NCBI GenBank assembly: GCA_021773435.1
Contig: JAJFKC010000038.1
Location: 101,960 to 165,959 of the forward strand
DNA: 64,000 nucleotides
Reading direction: 5' to 3'
DNA from: Porticoccaceae bacterium
Lineage (GTDB): Bacteria > Pseudomonadota > Gammaproteobacteria > Pseudomonadales > Porticoccaceae
This document shows positions 9,473 through 18,398 of this stretch, piece after piece. The notes under the pieces were generated by a model. It was not told the origin of the DNA. It did no database searches and saw nothing but the letters and a program-made list of their open reading frames with translations. Numbering within the stretch: position 1 is the first letter of the stretch; each line of letters opens with the position of its first letter. A program made the position numbers and the translations under genes.

Positions 9473-11008
9473 TTAATCACCACTTTGGCTTTTAGCCTCA
9501 GCGGCATTGGGCATTTTTGCGGGCAATAGTGGCACCATCAATACGATAGGGATAATCATGATAGCCAGTAGTAAAAAGGTATCAGATAAACCCATTGTTA
9601 GAGACTGCACATTGGTTAACCCCTCCGCAATAGCCCACATCGCATCGTCACTATCGCCAGCAATTTCCTGTAGGGGCGTAAACGCAGTGTCCTTACCGGG
9701 TTTCCAGGGGATCAGCTCTTCAATCAAATGTTGCCGATGAAAAACCGTGCGACTCTGCCAAATGGTCATGCCAATGGCAATGCCGACGCTGGTTGAAAAT
9801 ATCCGGAAAAAGTTAAAAAAACTGGCCGCTGAGGCAGTTTTGTCCGGTGGTACGCTGGACAGAGTGATCGCCATCAATGGTGGCCAGAGTAGAGTGAAGC
9901 CGACCCCGACTATGACCCTGGCAAATAGCATGGTGTTAAATGTCGTCTCTGGGGAGGCCCCGGCCTGTAGATAGATGCCCCAGATTCCGAACACGCAGCC
10001 ACTGGCCATGAGGTAGCGGAGGTTCCAGTTCGGCATATTTTTGCCGACGATCATCATGCCAAACACCGGCAGCACGCTGGTGCCTGCCATCACTAAACCC
10101 GACCAGGTGGCGGTATAGCCCAGCACTGATTGCATCCAGATGGGATAGGGAATCATCGAACCAAAATAGGTGATGTGGAAAAGACAGGCGATGACCGAGG
10201 CCATAACAAACACCGGATAGCGGAATAACTCATAATCGATAATCGGATGCTTTTCCTTGCGCTCCCAAACATAAAAAGCAATGGCCGAAATTATGGCAAT
10301 ATTGAGCATGGTCCTGATGCCGGGCGATGCTAACCAATCTAGCTCATGGCCCTTGTCCAGCACCAATTGCAACATGATGACGCCGGTGGCGAGGAATAAC
10401 ATACCGACCCAGTCAACCGGAACTCTGACTGACTGATCATCGGTATGGCGCATGCTGGTCCAGATCAAAGTAGCTGCAGCAATCCCCAGGGGAATATTGA
10501 TATAAAAAATCCACGGCCAACCAAAATTATCGGTGATAAAGCCCCCTATCAGGGGGCCAAGCACAGGCGCTGTCGTCGAAGTAACACTCCACAGGCCAAT
10601 GGCAAAGCCATGCTTTTCAGGTGGGTAAACGCGCAACACCAAGGTTTGGGACAGAGGCACAATCAAACCGCTGGTTAAACCTTGCAGCGCGCGAAACAAC
10701 ACCAGGGTTTCGAAATTTGTCGCCAGACCGCAAATGGCTGAGGTCAGGGAAAACAGCAATACCGACGTCACAAAGGTGCGAATTTCACCATAGCGTTTAC
10801 TGATCCACGGGCTCATAGGCAGGATTACTGCGAGACACACGGTGTACGACGTTAAAATCCAGGTGCCCTGGGAAGGCGTCGCGCCGAGACTGCCGGACAT
10901 AGCTGGCAAGGCCACCACGGCAATAGTCGTGTCGAGCACATTCATAAAATTTGCTGAGGTGATGGCGATCGCCGTCAGCAACAAAGGTAGACGTGGTCCG
11001 TCGCTCAT
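9473..11008 (-). CDS. DHA2-type MFS drug exporter (EmrB/QacA-like)
   Basis: 511 residues with about 14 predicted membrane helices. The first loop LDTTIAVVALPAM matches the LDxTIVNVALP signature of DHA2 exporters, and WRxIFxINxPxG appears as WPWIFYINIPLGI. The family expels hydrophobic compounds using the proton gradient. No membrane-fusion partner (EmrA-like) is adjacent, which is common for stand-alone members. Transcribed on the same strand as the monooxygenase, about 280 bases upstream of it; it may export substrate or toxic intermediates. Confidence 0.9.
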   Translation of the reverse strand: MSDGPRLPLLLTAIAITSANFMNVLDTTIAVVALPAMSGSLGATPSQGTWILTSYTVCLAVILPMSPWISKRYGEIRTFVTSVLLFSLTSAICGLATNFETLVLFRALQGLTSGLIVPLSQTLVLRVYPPEKHGFAIGLWSVTSTTAPVLGPLIGGFITDNFGWPWIFYINIPLGIAAATLIWTSMRHTDDQSVRVPVDWVGMLFLATGVIMLQLVLDKGHELDWLASPGIRTMLNIAIISAIAFYVWERKEKHPIIDYELFRYPVFVMASVIACLFHITYFGSMIPYPIWMQSVLGYTATWSGLVMAGTSVLPVFGMMIVGKNMPNWNLRYLMASGCVFGIWGIYLQAGASPETTFNTMLFARVIVGVGFTLLWPPLMAITLSSVPPDKTASAASFFNFFRIFSTSVGIAIGMTIWQSRTVFHRQHLIEELIPWKPGKDTAFTPLQEIAGDSDDAMWAIAEGLTNVQSLTMGLSDTFLLLAIMIIPIVLMVPLLPAKMPNAAEAKSQSGD

Positions 11009-11312
11009 TGTGTCTCACTACTTAATATTAGCGGGGATATTGCATAACGCTGCGTGTCAGGACTTTCGACCTATACTGCTTCGTGTCGGCTCTGTACCTG
11101 TTTTTTGCCGGTATGAAATTCCTGGCTGTAATCCCAGCCCCTCAATTTGCAAATGATCAGAACACACCTTCCCCATCACCGCAATCTAGCTTGCTGAGCT
11201 TTTTTATCAAACTGAATAAATCAATCCTGAGCGAAGTACTGGACTTACGTCATAGTCAGTGGAAGAATCGACCGACTTTTTAACTAATTAAAGTTATAAA
11301 TGGGAGATAGAA
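11009..11312. other. Intergenic region between divergent exporter and SDR genes
   Basis: About 300 bases separate the two divergent starts, so both promoters should lie here. Only short, unsupported open frames are present. I saw no clear palindromic operator or hairpin. Confidence 0.5.
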
Positions 11313-12068
11313 ATGACAAGTTTAGCTGGGAAAGTAGCGATAGTGAGCGGCGGTGCCCGAGGTCAGGGTGCTGCTGAGGCGAGGATTTTTGCCGAGCGTG
11401 GTGCCAAGGTAATGATTTGCGATGTGCTTGACGAAGATGGCATGAAAACCGCCGCAGATATTGGCGATTCAGCCGCCTACACACATCTCGATGTCACCGA
11501 CGAAAGTGCCTGGCAGGCGGCGGTGGCTGCCACGGTAGCCAAGTTTGGCAAACTTACTTCGCTGGTAAATAACGCCGGTATTGCCGATATGAATGCCCTC
11601 ACAGAAATGTCCGTCGAGCAATATATGAAGACCATTCAGGTCAATCAGGTTGGTGTGTTTCTAGGTATGAAAAGTGTGGCCGGTGCCATGAAAGAAGCTG
11701 GCGGCGGCGCCATCGTTAATATTTCTTCCATCGCGGGCATGATGGGTGCTATTGGTGGCATTGCCTATTGTGCGAGTAAATTTGCCGTGCGCGGCATGAC
11801 CAAGGTGGCGGCACTGGAACTCGGGCCCGATAACATTCGCGTCAACTCCATCCACCCCGGCGGCATTCTCACTCGCATGCTGACCGACGCTGGCCTGACT
11901 TCTGATGGCGCAAACGATATGTTCTCTGCTGCGCCGGTCGGGCGTATTGGCCAGCCGGAAGAAATGGCAACCCTGGCTGCTTATCTGATATCGGACGACA
12001 GCTCCTACTCCAGTGGTTCAGAATTTGTTGCCGATGGCGGGCTAACGGCTGGTTTTGCCTTGGAATAA
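11313..12068 (+). CDS. SDR family oxidoreductase (hydroxysteroid dehydrogenase-like)
   Basis: 251-residue classical SDR with SGGARGQGAAEA in the cofactor loop, LVNNAGI at about residue 85, Ser in NISSIAG and YCASK as the catalytic YxxxK. The GGARGQG variant and overall pattern resemble the 3-alpha/20-beta-hydroxysteroid dehydrogenase group, which interconverts hydroxyl and keto groups with NAD(H). GGGAGATAG precedes the ATG. It is a single-gene unit ended by the hairpin at 12131. The steroid link is by resemblance only. Confidence 0.88.
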   Translation: MTSLAGKVAIVSGGARGQGAAEARIFAERGAKVMICDVLDEDGMKTAADIGDSAAYTHLDVTDESAWQAAVAATVAKFGKLTSLVNNAGIADMNALTEMSVEQYMKTIQVNQVGVFLGMKSVAGAMKEAGGGAIVNISSIAGMMGAIGGIAYCASKFAVRGMTKVAALELGPDNIRVNSIHPGGILTRMLTDAGLTSDGANDMFSAAPVGRIGQPEEMATLAAYLISDDSSYSSGSEFVADGGLTAGFALE

Positions 12069-12085
12069 TTTGCCAGGGCCTAATT

Positions 12086-12124
12086 CGATAACAGAAGTCG
12101 ATAACAGAAGTCGATAACAGCAGT
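12086..12124. repeat. Three 13-bp tandem repeats
   Basis: CGATAACAGAAGT is present twice exactly and once with a single change (CGATAACAGCAGT). The array lies between the SDR stop and its terminator. Confidence 0.9.
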
Positions 12125-12130
12125 CGTAAC

Positions 12131-12168
12131 AAAAGGGCATCGCGTCGTTTCGCCGAGATGCCCTTTTT
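12131..12168. terminator. Bidirectional intrinsic terminator
   Basis: An 11-bp stem (12131-12141 with 12157-12167) is flanked by A-rich and T-rich ends, so it can end the forward SDR transcript and the convergent reverse-strand DUF35/thiolase/dioxygenase operon. Confidence 0.88.
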
Positions 12169-12214
12169 ACTATACGTCAAGATAGCCAAGCTGAACTGAG
12201 CCAAGCAAGCACTT

Positions 12215-12598
12215 TTATTCGGCGGGTCTGAACACCAGTCTTCCATCGCCATCGAATTCGGCGGTCAGTGCCATCCCGACTTCCAGATCGGCAAGGTCAT
12301 CAATAATGACCACGCTAATTAAGCGCGGGCCTTCGGCTAACTCGACGGTAGCGATGTTATAAGGCGTAGGCCGATCGGGATCATATTGCTGATGATAAAT
12401 AACATAAGAATAGAGCGTCGCCTTGCCACTAGCCGTCACCCAGTTAACATCCGTATCCCAACCCGCTAACGCGGTGCGGGCTGTTAAGCCCATGATCTTG
12501 CCGTCCTTAGATTGAGGTATGCGTAATTCGCCAGCCGCAATAAAGGCGTCAAAGCTTGCATCAAAATTTACGCGCCCCCGCTGGGCATCGGTGCTCAT
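12215..12598 (-). CDS. DUF35 OB-fold protein, zinc-ribbon cysteines lost
   Basis: 127 residues matching the DUF35 OB-fold half (GKATLYSYVIYHQQY, then IDDLADLEVGMALTAEF). In this family the N-terminal rubredoxin-like ribbon normally carries four cysteines, but this protein has no cysteine at all. The fold segment is still present in length. DUF35 proteins act as obligate partners of thiolase-like enzymes and bind the CoA thioester. Its start overlaps the upstream thiolase stop by four bases (ATGA), so the two are translationally coupled. Confidence 0.85.
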   Translation of the reverse strand: MSTDAQRGRVNFDASFDAFIAAGELRIPQSKDGKIMGLTARTALAGWDTDVNWVTASGKATLYSYVIYHQQYDPDRPTPYNIATVELAEGPRLISVVIIDDLADLEVGMALTAEFDGDGRLVFRPAE

Positions 12599-13785
12599 GA
12601 CAGGGTCTCCATAGGACTCATAATCAGTGCGGCGTGATATTGCAGTCGGCCACCATTGCCGCTAACCAGAATCACTTCGTTATTATCCAGCTGCCGTTCG
12701 CCGCCATCTCTGCGCCCCTGAATAATGGCCTCGCTAATGGGTGTCATACCTTGAAGGTAGTAGCCAGATAACTGGCCACCCCCCGTATTCACCGGCAAGG
12801 AACCACCCGGGGAAATATTGCCATCAGCGATAAATGGCCCAGCCTCGCCAGGTGCGCAAAAGCCGTAGTCCTCTAATGACACCAGACCCACGTAAGAAAA
12901 AGCATCATATAACTGGCACATCGAGACATCCTTCGGCGTAACACCGGCCATCTCGTAGGCGCCCTTACCGGCCAGCTTGGCACCGCAGGTGGTTTCTCGA
13001 TCATAACCAGCCAGGCCAGGCATGCCCGCATGGCCCTGACCCATGCCGTGAATATAGACCGGCGGTTTGTCGCAATCTGTCGCCCGATCAACACTGGTCA
13101 CCACCACTGCTGCGGCACCGTTAACCGGATAGCAGCAATCAAACATTCGGAATGGCTCGACAATCAGGCGCGAGGCCAGATAATCGTCCATAGACAGGGG
13201 TTTTCGCAAAAATGCCCGGTCATTGAGCATGGCCCACTCTCGCAGCGCAATGGCATAGCTGCCAAGATGCTCCTGAGTGGTGCCATAAACCGACATGTGT
13301 CGTTGCGCTGCCATGGCGTAGCCACCGGTGGCACCGATAAATCCGTAGTTTTTCTCCCAGTTTTCAATGCCGGTCAGCGACATATAAAGGGCGAAGGCAT
13401 CACCGCCGCCGCTGGCGCCACCCTCCCTGGGTGCAAGGGGCGCATCGGAAAATACGCACACCACCGCCTTGGCCATGCCATGACTAATCGCCATAGTTGC
13501 CTGCTGCAGCATTTGCACAGAGCTGGAGCCTTCTGCCTCGACTGAATTCATCAGACGCAGATCGTAGAGACCCAGGTCGTCCATAAGTTCAAGGGGCAAA
13601 TCCTCGAAAGGTGCCAGGGGCGAGCGATTCAACAGCAGACCATCGATTTCGGTTTTATCAAGCCCGGAGTCGATTACTGCGGCCCGCACTGCATCGGCAG
13701 CTAGCTCCCGCGTCGTGCCAATGGGTTTGCGGGACATCTCGCTAAAGCCAAGGCCTACGACGGCCGATAACGCCTTATTTGCCAT
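12595..13785 (-). CDS. Thiolase-like protein, probable Ltp2-type aldolase or acyl-CoA C-C lyase
   Basis: 396 residues of thiolase fold close to the SCP-x/Ltp branch. The nucleophilic cysteine of true thiolases is missing: residues 83-90 read EAEGSSSV. The GHP histidine is replaced by tyrosine (GYY at 341-343). These losses, plus the coupled DUF35 gene, resemble Ltp2-ChsH2(DUF35), the steroid side-chain retro-aldolase, or BbsB of benzylsuccinate breakdown, more than a biosynthetic or degradative thiolase. GGGAA precedes the ATG. It lies just downstream of the Rieske oxygenase genes and likely acts in the same pathway. Substrate unknown. Confidence 0.8.
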   Translation of the reverse strand: MANKALSAVVGLGFSEMSRKPIGTTRELAADAVRAAVIDSGLDKTEIDGLLLNRSPLAPFEDLPLELMDDLGLYDLRLMNSVEAEGSSSVQMLQQATMAISHGMAKAVVCVFSDAPLAPREGGASGGGDAFALYMSLTGIENWEKNYGFIGATGGYAMAAQRHMSVYGTTQEHLGSYAIALREWAMLNDRAFLRKPLSMDDYLASRLIVEPFRMFDCCYPVNGAAAVVVTSVDRATDCDKPPVYIHGMGQGHAGMPGLAGYDRETTCGAKLAGKGAYEMAGVTPKDVSMCQLYDAFSYVGLVSLEDYGFCAPGEAGPFIADGNISPGGSLPVNTGGGQLSGYYLQGMTPISEAIIQGRRDGGERQLDNNEVILVSGNGGRLQYHAALIMSPMETLS

Positions 13786-13837
13786 TTTTTAATTCCCGAA
13801 AATAATCTTGCTCTTGTGCTCGTTAAACTTGGACTCG

Positions 13838-14383
13838 CTAAATCAGAAAACCGATGGTGGGCAAAGCTTCATTGCCATTAATCAGCATGACCTTTTTTAA
13901 GAACATTTTTAACTCACCGTCTTTGCGTCGGATGCCATGCTCAACACGGCCCGGCCATACTTCGATATTTTTAGTCGATTGCGCACGCAATTCAAAAAGC
14001 ACGAAATTGGACAGCACCTTGTACTCCGGGTATTCGGTACCCTCGCTCACCTCAATCTCGATATTTGAAATCATACGGCGCATGGGTGACACCGGAACCT
14101 GCGACCAGCGCTCGCCAGAGTTGAGCTGGGCGATGCGGGTTTTCACCCGACTGCGATTATCGGCGCTGACCGATACATGCCTGGCAGGATCAAAATCACC
14201 CTCACCTCGCGGCACCCAATAAAACATGTCCTCATCGACCAGGGCTTCCCACTCGGTATACCGGGATTCATCCGCAAATCGGGCCTCTTTGTAGAGAAAG
14301 TCCCGTATTTCAGCGTATTCTTCGTAGGCAAGGGTCAAAGGCTGCTCTCCATAACTAAATGCGTATGTTTTAAAGCGGGACAT
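13838..14383 (-). CDS. Aromatic-ring-hydroxylating oxygenase, small (beta) subunit
   Basis: 181 residues of the NTF2/SnoaL-like fold used by the beta subunits of Rieske dioxygenases (YEEYAEIRDFLYKEARFADE at the N-terminus and a central RSRVKTRIAQL segment). It has no cofactor and supports the hexameric structure. It begins five bases after the alpha-subunit stop with GAGG in front, so both subunits come from one message. No ferredoxin or reductase gene is nearby, so electrons must come from proteins encoded elsewhere. Confidence 0.88.
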   Translation of the reverse strand: MSRFKTYAFSYGEQPLTLAYEEYAEIRDFLYKEARFADESRYTEWEALVDEDMFYWVPRGEGDFDPARHVSVSADNRSRVKTRIAQLNSGERWSQVPVSPMRRMISNIEIEVSEGTEYPEYKVLSNFVLFELRAQSTKNIEVWPGRVEHGIRRKDGELKMFLKKVMLINGNEALPTIGFLI

Positions 14384-14388
14384 GGGCC

Positions 14389-15666
14389 TCAGGCGGCAGA
14401 CATCACCTTTCGGTAATGGCGCCAGAAGCTACGGTTAGTCACCTCATCGGAAACCCGGCCGCTACGCACACCGTACTCATCAACCTCTTCACGCTGGTCA
14501 CCACGAGATAAATCCAGCCAGCTGGAGGCTCCCTGCAAAGCAATTTGCTGACGCTCAGAAATTATGCCGTCATCGGCCAGCACCAACGAGGACGGCCCCA
14601 GGGCCGCTTCGGACTGCCGCATAAATTTATTATTTAAGTCATCGGGAACACCCTCGAGCAACATGGGTGTATGCCACTGCACGCATTGGTTGGCATTAAT
14701 GGGCTGAATAATAACGATATTCATTTCACCCAAAAACAGGTTGGGGAATATCGTCGCGTGGGACGGCCCCTCAATTAATTTACGCATGCCAGCCTCTTCC
14801 CCGTAACTCGCAACCATTTCTGTGGCCCAATCAGGATAGCGACTCAGCGGCGCCCCCAGCCATTCCAGTGGCTTGGTGTAAACCGGCGCAAAATCAAGTT
14901 CAGCATGACCACCACCCCAGTCTCGAGAACGGGCGGCAATTTCCTCATCAGGATCGGTGATGGCATCGGCATAGTCAGAGTCAATCACTTTTTCAATCGA
15001 TGAATGCACAAACTGGACGTGATAACCGTCGGTGTCATTTTCGGGCAACATTTTCCAGTTGCCTTCAAACTTGTGCTTGACCCAGCCAGCAGAAAGCCTG
15101 ATTTCCCCTATGGGTGACATCTCTACATTGCGGTCGATCAGACGCGTGGCCTGGCCCAGATACTCTTCAAGAGGCAGCACATCGGGATTGAAGCTCGCGA
15201 AAACGAAACCTCGATAACTTTCGGTACGCAATAAGCGCAGAGGCAAATCCGATTTATCTTTGCGGAATCGACCCGGCCCCGGCACATCAAGAAGTGCGCC
15301 ATCCAGGGAAAAAACCCAGCCGTGATAGCCACATTTGAGAAACTTGGCGCTGCCTTCTGGATGGACGCAAATCATATTGCCGCGATGGGAACAGCGATTG
15401 ACGATGACCTTAATGTCATCCTGGGCGGTGCGCACCATCACCACCGACTCACGGCCGATAGTGCGGCAAACATAATCACCTTTTCCAGGTATTTCCGAAG
15501 CGTGGCCGATGAATACCCAGTTGCCGTAAAACACCCGCTGCATTTCTTCTTCAAAGATGTCTGGGCGAGTGTATAAGCTGCCGTGAATGCGATCAGATTG
15601 TATGAGATTGTTGTAATCGATAGCGGGGTTCCCAAATGTAGAATGGGCAAATGTTTGCTTTTCCAT
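14389..15666 (-). CDS. Aromatic-ring-hydroxylating oxygenase, large (alpha) subunit
   Basis: 425 residues from the ATG at 15666, chosen because GGAAG sits just upstream; a longer frame starting at 15741 lacks this. The Rieske 2Fe-2S site is C92-x-H94 and C112-x2-H115 (CSHRG, CGYHGW). The mononuclear iron site appears as ENDTDGYHVQFVH, with two histidines. Family members add one or two oxygen atoms to aromatic or other cyclic substrates. With the beta subunit, thiolase-like gene and DUF35 protein it forms a four-gene operon. Substrate class cannot be read out. Confidence 0.93.
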   Translation of the reverse strand: MEKQTFAHSTFGNPAIDYNNLIQSDRIHGSLYTRPDIFEEEMQRVFYGNWVFIGHASEIPGKGDYVCRTIGRESVVMVRTAQDDIKVIVNRCSHRGNMICVHPEGSAKFLKCGYHGWVFSLDGALLDVPGPGRFRKDKSDLPLRLLRTESYRGFVFASFNPDVLPLEEYLGQATRLIDRNVEMSPIGEIRLSAGWVKHKFEGNWKMLPENDTDGYHVQFVHSSIEKVIDSDYADAITDPDEEIAARSRDWGGGHAELDFAPVYTKPLEWLGAPLSRYPDWATEMVASYGEEAGMRKLIEGPSHATIFPNLFLGEMNIVIIQPINANQCVQWHTPMLLEGVPDDLNNKFMRQSEAALGPSSLVLADDGIISERQQIALQGASSWLDLSRGDQREEVDEYGVRSGRVSDEVTNRSFWRHYRKVMSAA

Positions 15667-15887
15667 GGTGTCTTCCGTCTTATCTGGCGGGTCTCTTATC
15701 GGGGCCTTAAGTTGTCTAATCAACGATATCGAACTTAGCACGAGTTGACGTCAAATGATAAGTGGTTTTTATATTCATCAAATTCAAACATCTCTTATTA
15801 TCTAAAAACCGGGTGCGCCGCTAAACGGCTGGTGGAGGCCTGTTTGTACCGGTAGACTAGCTGCTGTTTTTTGCTCTGAGGACGGGC

Positions 15888-17744
15888 GTGGACAAACGAA
15901 TATTGGGTATTTCTGCGTTTTATCACGACAGCGCAGCTGCATTGATCAAGGGCAATAACATTATCGCCGCCGCACAGGAGGAACGATTCACCCGAAAAAA
16001 GCATGACCCCGGGTTTCCCGCTAAAGCTGTTGAGTATTGTCTGCAAGAAGCTGGAATCAGTCTCAGCGATATCGACCATATCGTCTTTTACGACAAACCA
16101 CTGTTAAAGTTTGAGCGCCTGCTAGAGACCTATCTGGCCTGCGCGCCGAGAGGCTTTCGCTCCTTTGTTACGGCGATCCCGATCTGGCTAAAAGAAAAAC
16201 TCTATCTCAAAAAAACCCTTAAAAGAGAGTTCTCCGCTCTGTCTGGCCTGGCGGAGAAGGAGCTGCCTATACTGTTGTTTACCGAACACCATCAAGCCCA
16301 CGCTGCATCAGCTTTTTTTCCGAGTCCGTATGCTGAGGCGGCCGTTATGTGTCTGGATGGGGTCGGCGAATGGGCCACCACATCGGTATGGCATGGCACG
16401 GGCAACCAGTTAAAACCCCTGTGGGAGATCGATTTCCCTCACTCCCTGGGTCTGCTCTATTCTGCCTTCACCTATTACACCGGTTTCAAAGTGAATTCCG
16501 GCGAATACAAACTGATGGGGCTAGCGCCCTATGGTGAGCCGGTCTATATCGATCTGATTAAAGACCATCTGATCGATATAAAAGACGACGGCACCTTCAA
16601 GCTCAACATGGCATATTTTAACTATGCCGCCGGGTTGACCATGACCAGCGCTCGCTTCGACCAACTATTCGACGGGCCACCCCGACAGGCAGAAGCTGAG
16701 ATCACCCAGCGCGAAATGGACCTGGCCCGATCGGTGCAGGTCGTCACAGAAGAAATCGTGCTCAAACTGGCCCACACGGTGCATCACGAAACTGGTCTCA
16801 CCAACCTCTGTCTGGCCGGTGGGGTAGCGTTAAATTGTGTCGCCAATGGCAAGCTGCTCCGTGAAGGCCCCTTTGAGAATATATGGATTCAACCCGCCGC
16901 CGGCGATGCCGGTGGAGCGCTGGGCGCAGCGCTTGCGGTTTGGCATGAGTACCTGGATCAACCCCGTTCCGTTGCTGCTGAAGGCAAAGCAAAAGATCAA
17001 ATGTCGGGTAGTTATCTCGGCCCGCGCTATGACAACGTAGAAATCAGTCAATGTCTCGACCAACTCGGGGCGGTTTACGAACTCTGCGAAACCGACCAGC
17101 TAATCGACCGCGTCGCCGAGCAATTACGCCAGCAAAAAGTCGTCGGCTGGTTCCAGGGCCGAATGGAATATGGCCCTCGCGCTCTCGGTGGCCGGTCAAT
17201 TATTGGCGACCCACGTAGCACCGAGATGCAATCGGTGATGAATCTGAAAATCAAATACCGGGAATCCTTTCGACCCTTTGCGCCAGCAGTGCGGGCAGAA
17301 AATCTTTCCGACTGGTTTGAACAGAAAGAAGACAGCCCCTACATGCTATTGGTCGCCAACATTAAGGCAGAACACTGCCACCCTATGAACGAGGAACAGA
17401 AGCAGCTGTTTGGCATCGAAAAACTGCTGATTCCACGCTCTGAAATTCCGGCGGTAACTCATGTGGATTACTCCGCTCGCATTCAAACTGTGCACGCCGA
17501 CACCAACCCGCGCTTTCACCAATTGCTTACCCGTTTCTACCAACTGACTGACTGCCCGGTGCTGGTTAATACGTCGTTTAATGTTCGGGGTGAACCTATC
17601 GTTTGCGCGCCCGAGGATGCCTATCGATGTTTTATGCGCACCGAAATGGACTGCCTGGTACTCGAAGACATTATATTATTCAAAGACAAACAACCGGCCT
17701 GGCAGGAGAGCGAAGACTGGCGAAGCACTTTTGATCTCGATTAA
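15888..17744 (+). CDS. O-carbamoyltransferase (NodU/CmcH/TobZ family)
   Basis: 618 residues from a GTG start at 15888 preceded by GAGGA. The N-terminal Kae1-like domain opens with ILGISAFYHDSAAALI and has the metal-binding HHQAHAASAF motif. The C-terminal domain has EYGPRALGGRSIIGDPR and SFRPFAPAV, which bind carbamoyl phosphate/ATP. Such enzymes transfer a carbamoyl group to a hydroxyl of an antibiotic, Nod factor, toxin or glycan. It heads a forward operon with SxtJ-like and DUF5989 genes, a set known from many bacterial surface-polysaccharide or toxin loci. The acceptor is unknown. Confidence 0.92.
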   Translation: MDKRILGISAFYHDSAAALIKGNNIIAAAQEERFTRKKHDPGFPAKAVEYCLQEAGISLSDIDHIVFYDKPLLKFERLLETYLACAPRGFRSFVTAIPIWLKEKLYLKKTLKREFSALSGLAEKELPILLFTEHHQAHAASAFFPSPYAEAAVMCLDGVGEWATTSVWHGTGNQLKPLWEIDFPHSLGLLYSAFTYYTGFKVNSGEYKLMGLAPYGEPVYIDLIKDHLIDIKDDGTFKLNMAYFNYAAGLTMTSARFDQLFDGPPRQAEAEITQREMDLARSVQVVTEEIVLKLAHTVHHETGLTNLCLAGGVALNCVANGKLLREGPFENIWIQPAAGDAGGALGAALAVWHEYLDQPRSVAAEGKAKDQMSGSYLGPRYDNVEISQCLDQLGAVYELCETDQLIDRVAEQLRQQKVVGWFQGRMEYGPRALGGRSIIGDPRSTEMQSVMNLKIKYRESFRPFAPAVRAENLSDWFEQKEDSPYMLLVANIKAEHCHPMNEEQKQLFGIEKLLIPRSEIPAVTHVDYSARIQTVHADTNPRFHQLLTRFYQLTDCPVLVNTSFNVRGEPIVCAPEDAYRCFMRTEMDCLVLEDIILFKDKQPAWQESEDWRSTFDLD

Positions 17745-17806
17745 GTGAACTAGACTAAGTCAACTAGATTTGTTGAACTGAATTAAGCGAACTGAGCTAA
17801 ATAATT
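17745..17806. repeat. Degenerate 14-bp repeats between carbamoyltransferase and SxtJ genes
   Basis: The 62-base gap is made of loosely repeated units such as GAACTAGACTAAGT, GAACTGAATTAAGC and GAACTGAGCTAAAT. Similar words occur near 12190 and 25300. Confidence 0.55.
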
Positions 17807-18229
17807 ATGAAACTCTCCAACCTGTTAATTCCTGGCAAGGCGGTACGTGCCTCAGAGCTACGCCGATTTGGCTGGCTTTTCGCTGGCTTTGCTGCGGGCA
17901 TTTTTGGCTTAATATTACCCTGGCTGTTGGATCGCCCCATGCCCCATTGGCCACTGTGGTTAGGCGGCACAGTTTTTATTCTGGCGACGGTTTTACCGAT
18001 TGCTATCAAGCCGCTCTACCGAGCCTGGATGGTTTTTGGTGGGCTTGCAGGCTGGATCAATACACGCATTATTCTATGGCTATTATTTTATGTCCTAATC
18101 ATGCCCATCGGGCTATTTATGCGTCTAATAAACAAAGACCCGCTAAAGCGGAAACTCGACCCAGGCGCCGAAAGCTATCGGGTTGTCAGCCAGGTCCAGG
18201 AGCCTGAACATATGGAGAAACCGTTCTGA
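17807..18229 (+). CDS. SxtJ family membrane protein
   Basis: 140 residues with about three hydrophobic helices and the typical ending MPIGLFMRLINKDPLKRK followed by a polar tail. The family is named after the saxitoxin cluster gene sxtJ and usually follows a NodU/CmcH carbamoyltransferase. It may anchor or assist that enzyme at the membrane, but no activity is established. The next gene overlaps its stop by one base (TGATG), showing tight coupling. Confidence 0.85.
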   Translation: MKLSNLLIPGKAVRASELRRFGWLFAGFAAGIFGLILPWLLDRPMPHWPLWLGGTVFILATVLPIAIKPLYRAWMVFGGLAGWINTRIILWLLFYVLIMPIGLFMRLINKDPLKRKLDPGAESYRVVSQVQEPEHMEKPF

Positions 18230-18381
18230 TGTGGGATTTAATAAAAGATCTCTGGGGCTTTATGGCCAAGCGTAAAAAGTTTTGGCTAGCCCCGGTGATT
18301 TTCGTCATGTTACTACTGGGCGTATTGATTGTACTTGGCGAAGGGTCGGCCCTTGCACCTTTTATTTACACCTTGTTTTGA
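18229..18381 (+). CDS. DUF5989 family small membrane protein
   Basis: A 50-residue product, MWDLIKDLWGFMAKRKK followed by a single hydrophobic helix (VIFVMLLLGVLIVLG) and the sequence EGSALAPFIYTLF. This matches the compact DUF5989 family that accompanies SxtJ and carbamoyltransferases. Its ATG overlaps the SxtJ stop. The role is unknown; a membrane-bound accessory of the carbamoylation enzyme is an inference from the repeated linkage. Confidence 0.85.
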   Translation: MWDLIKDLWGFMAKRKKFWLAPVIFVMLLLGVLIVLGEGSALAPFIYTLF

Positions 18382-18398
18382 GGCTGCCGCACAAAGAT

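Noticed and set aside
12595..13785. Calling the thiolase-fold gene an acetyl-CoA acetyltransferase
   Set aside because: The nucleophilic Cys and the GHP histidine are both missing, so normal thiolase chemistry is unlikely.
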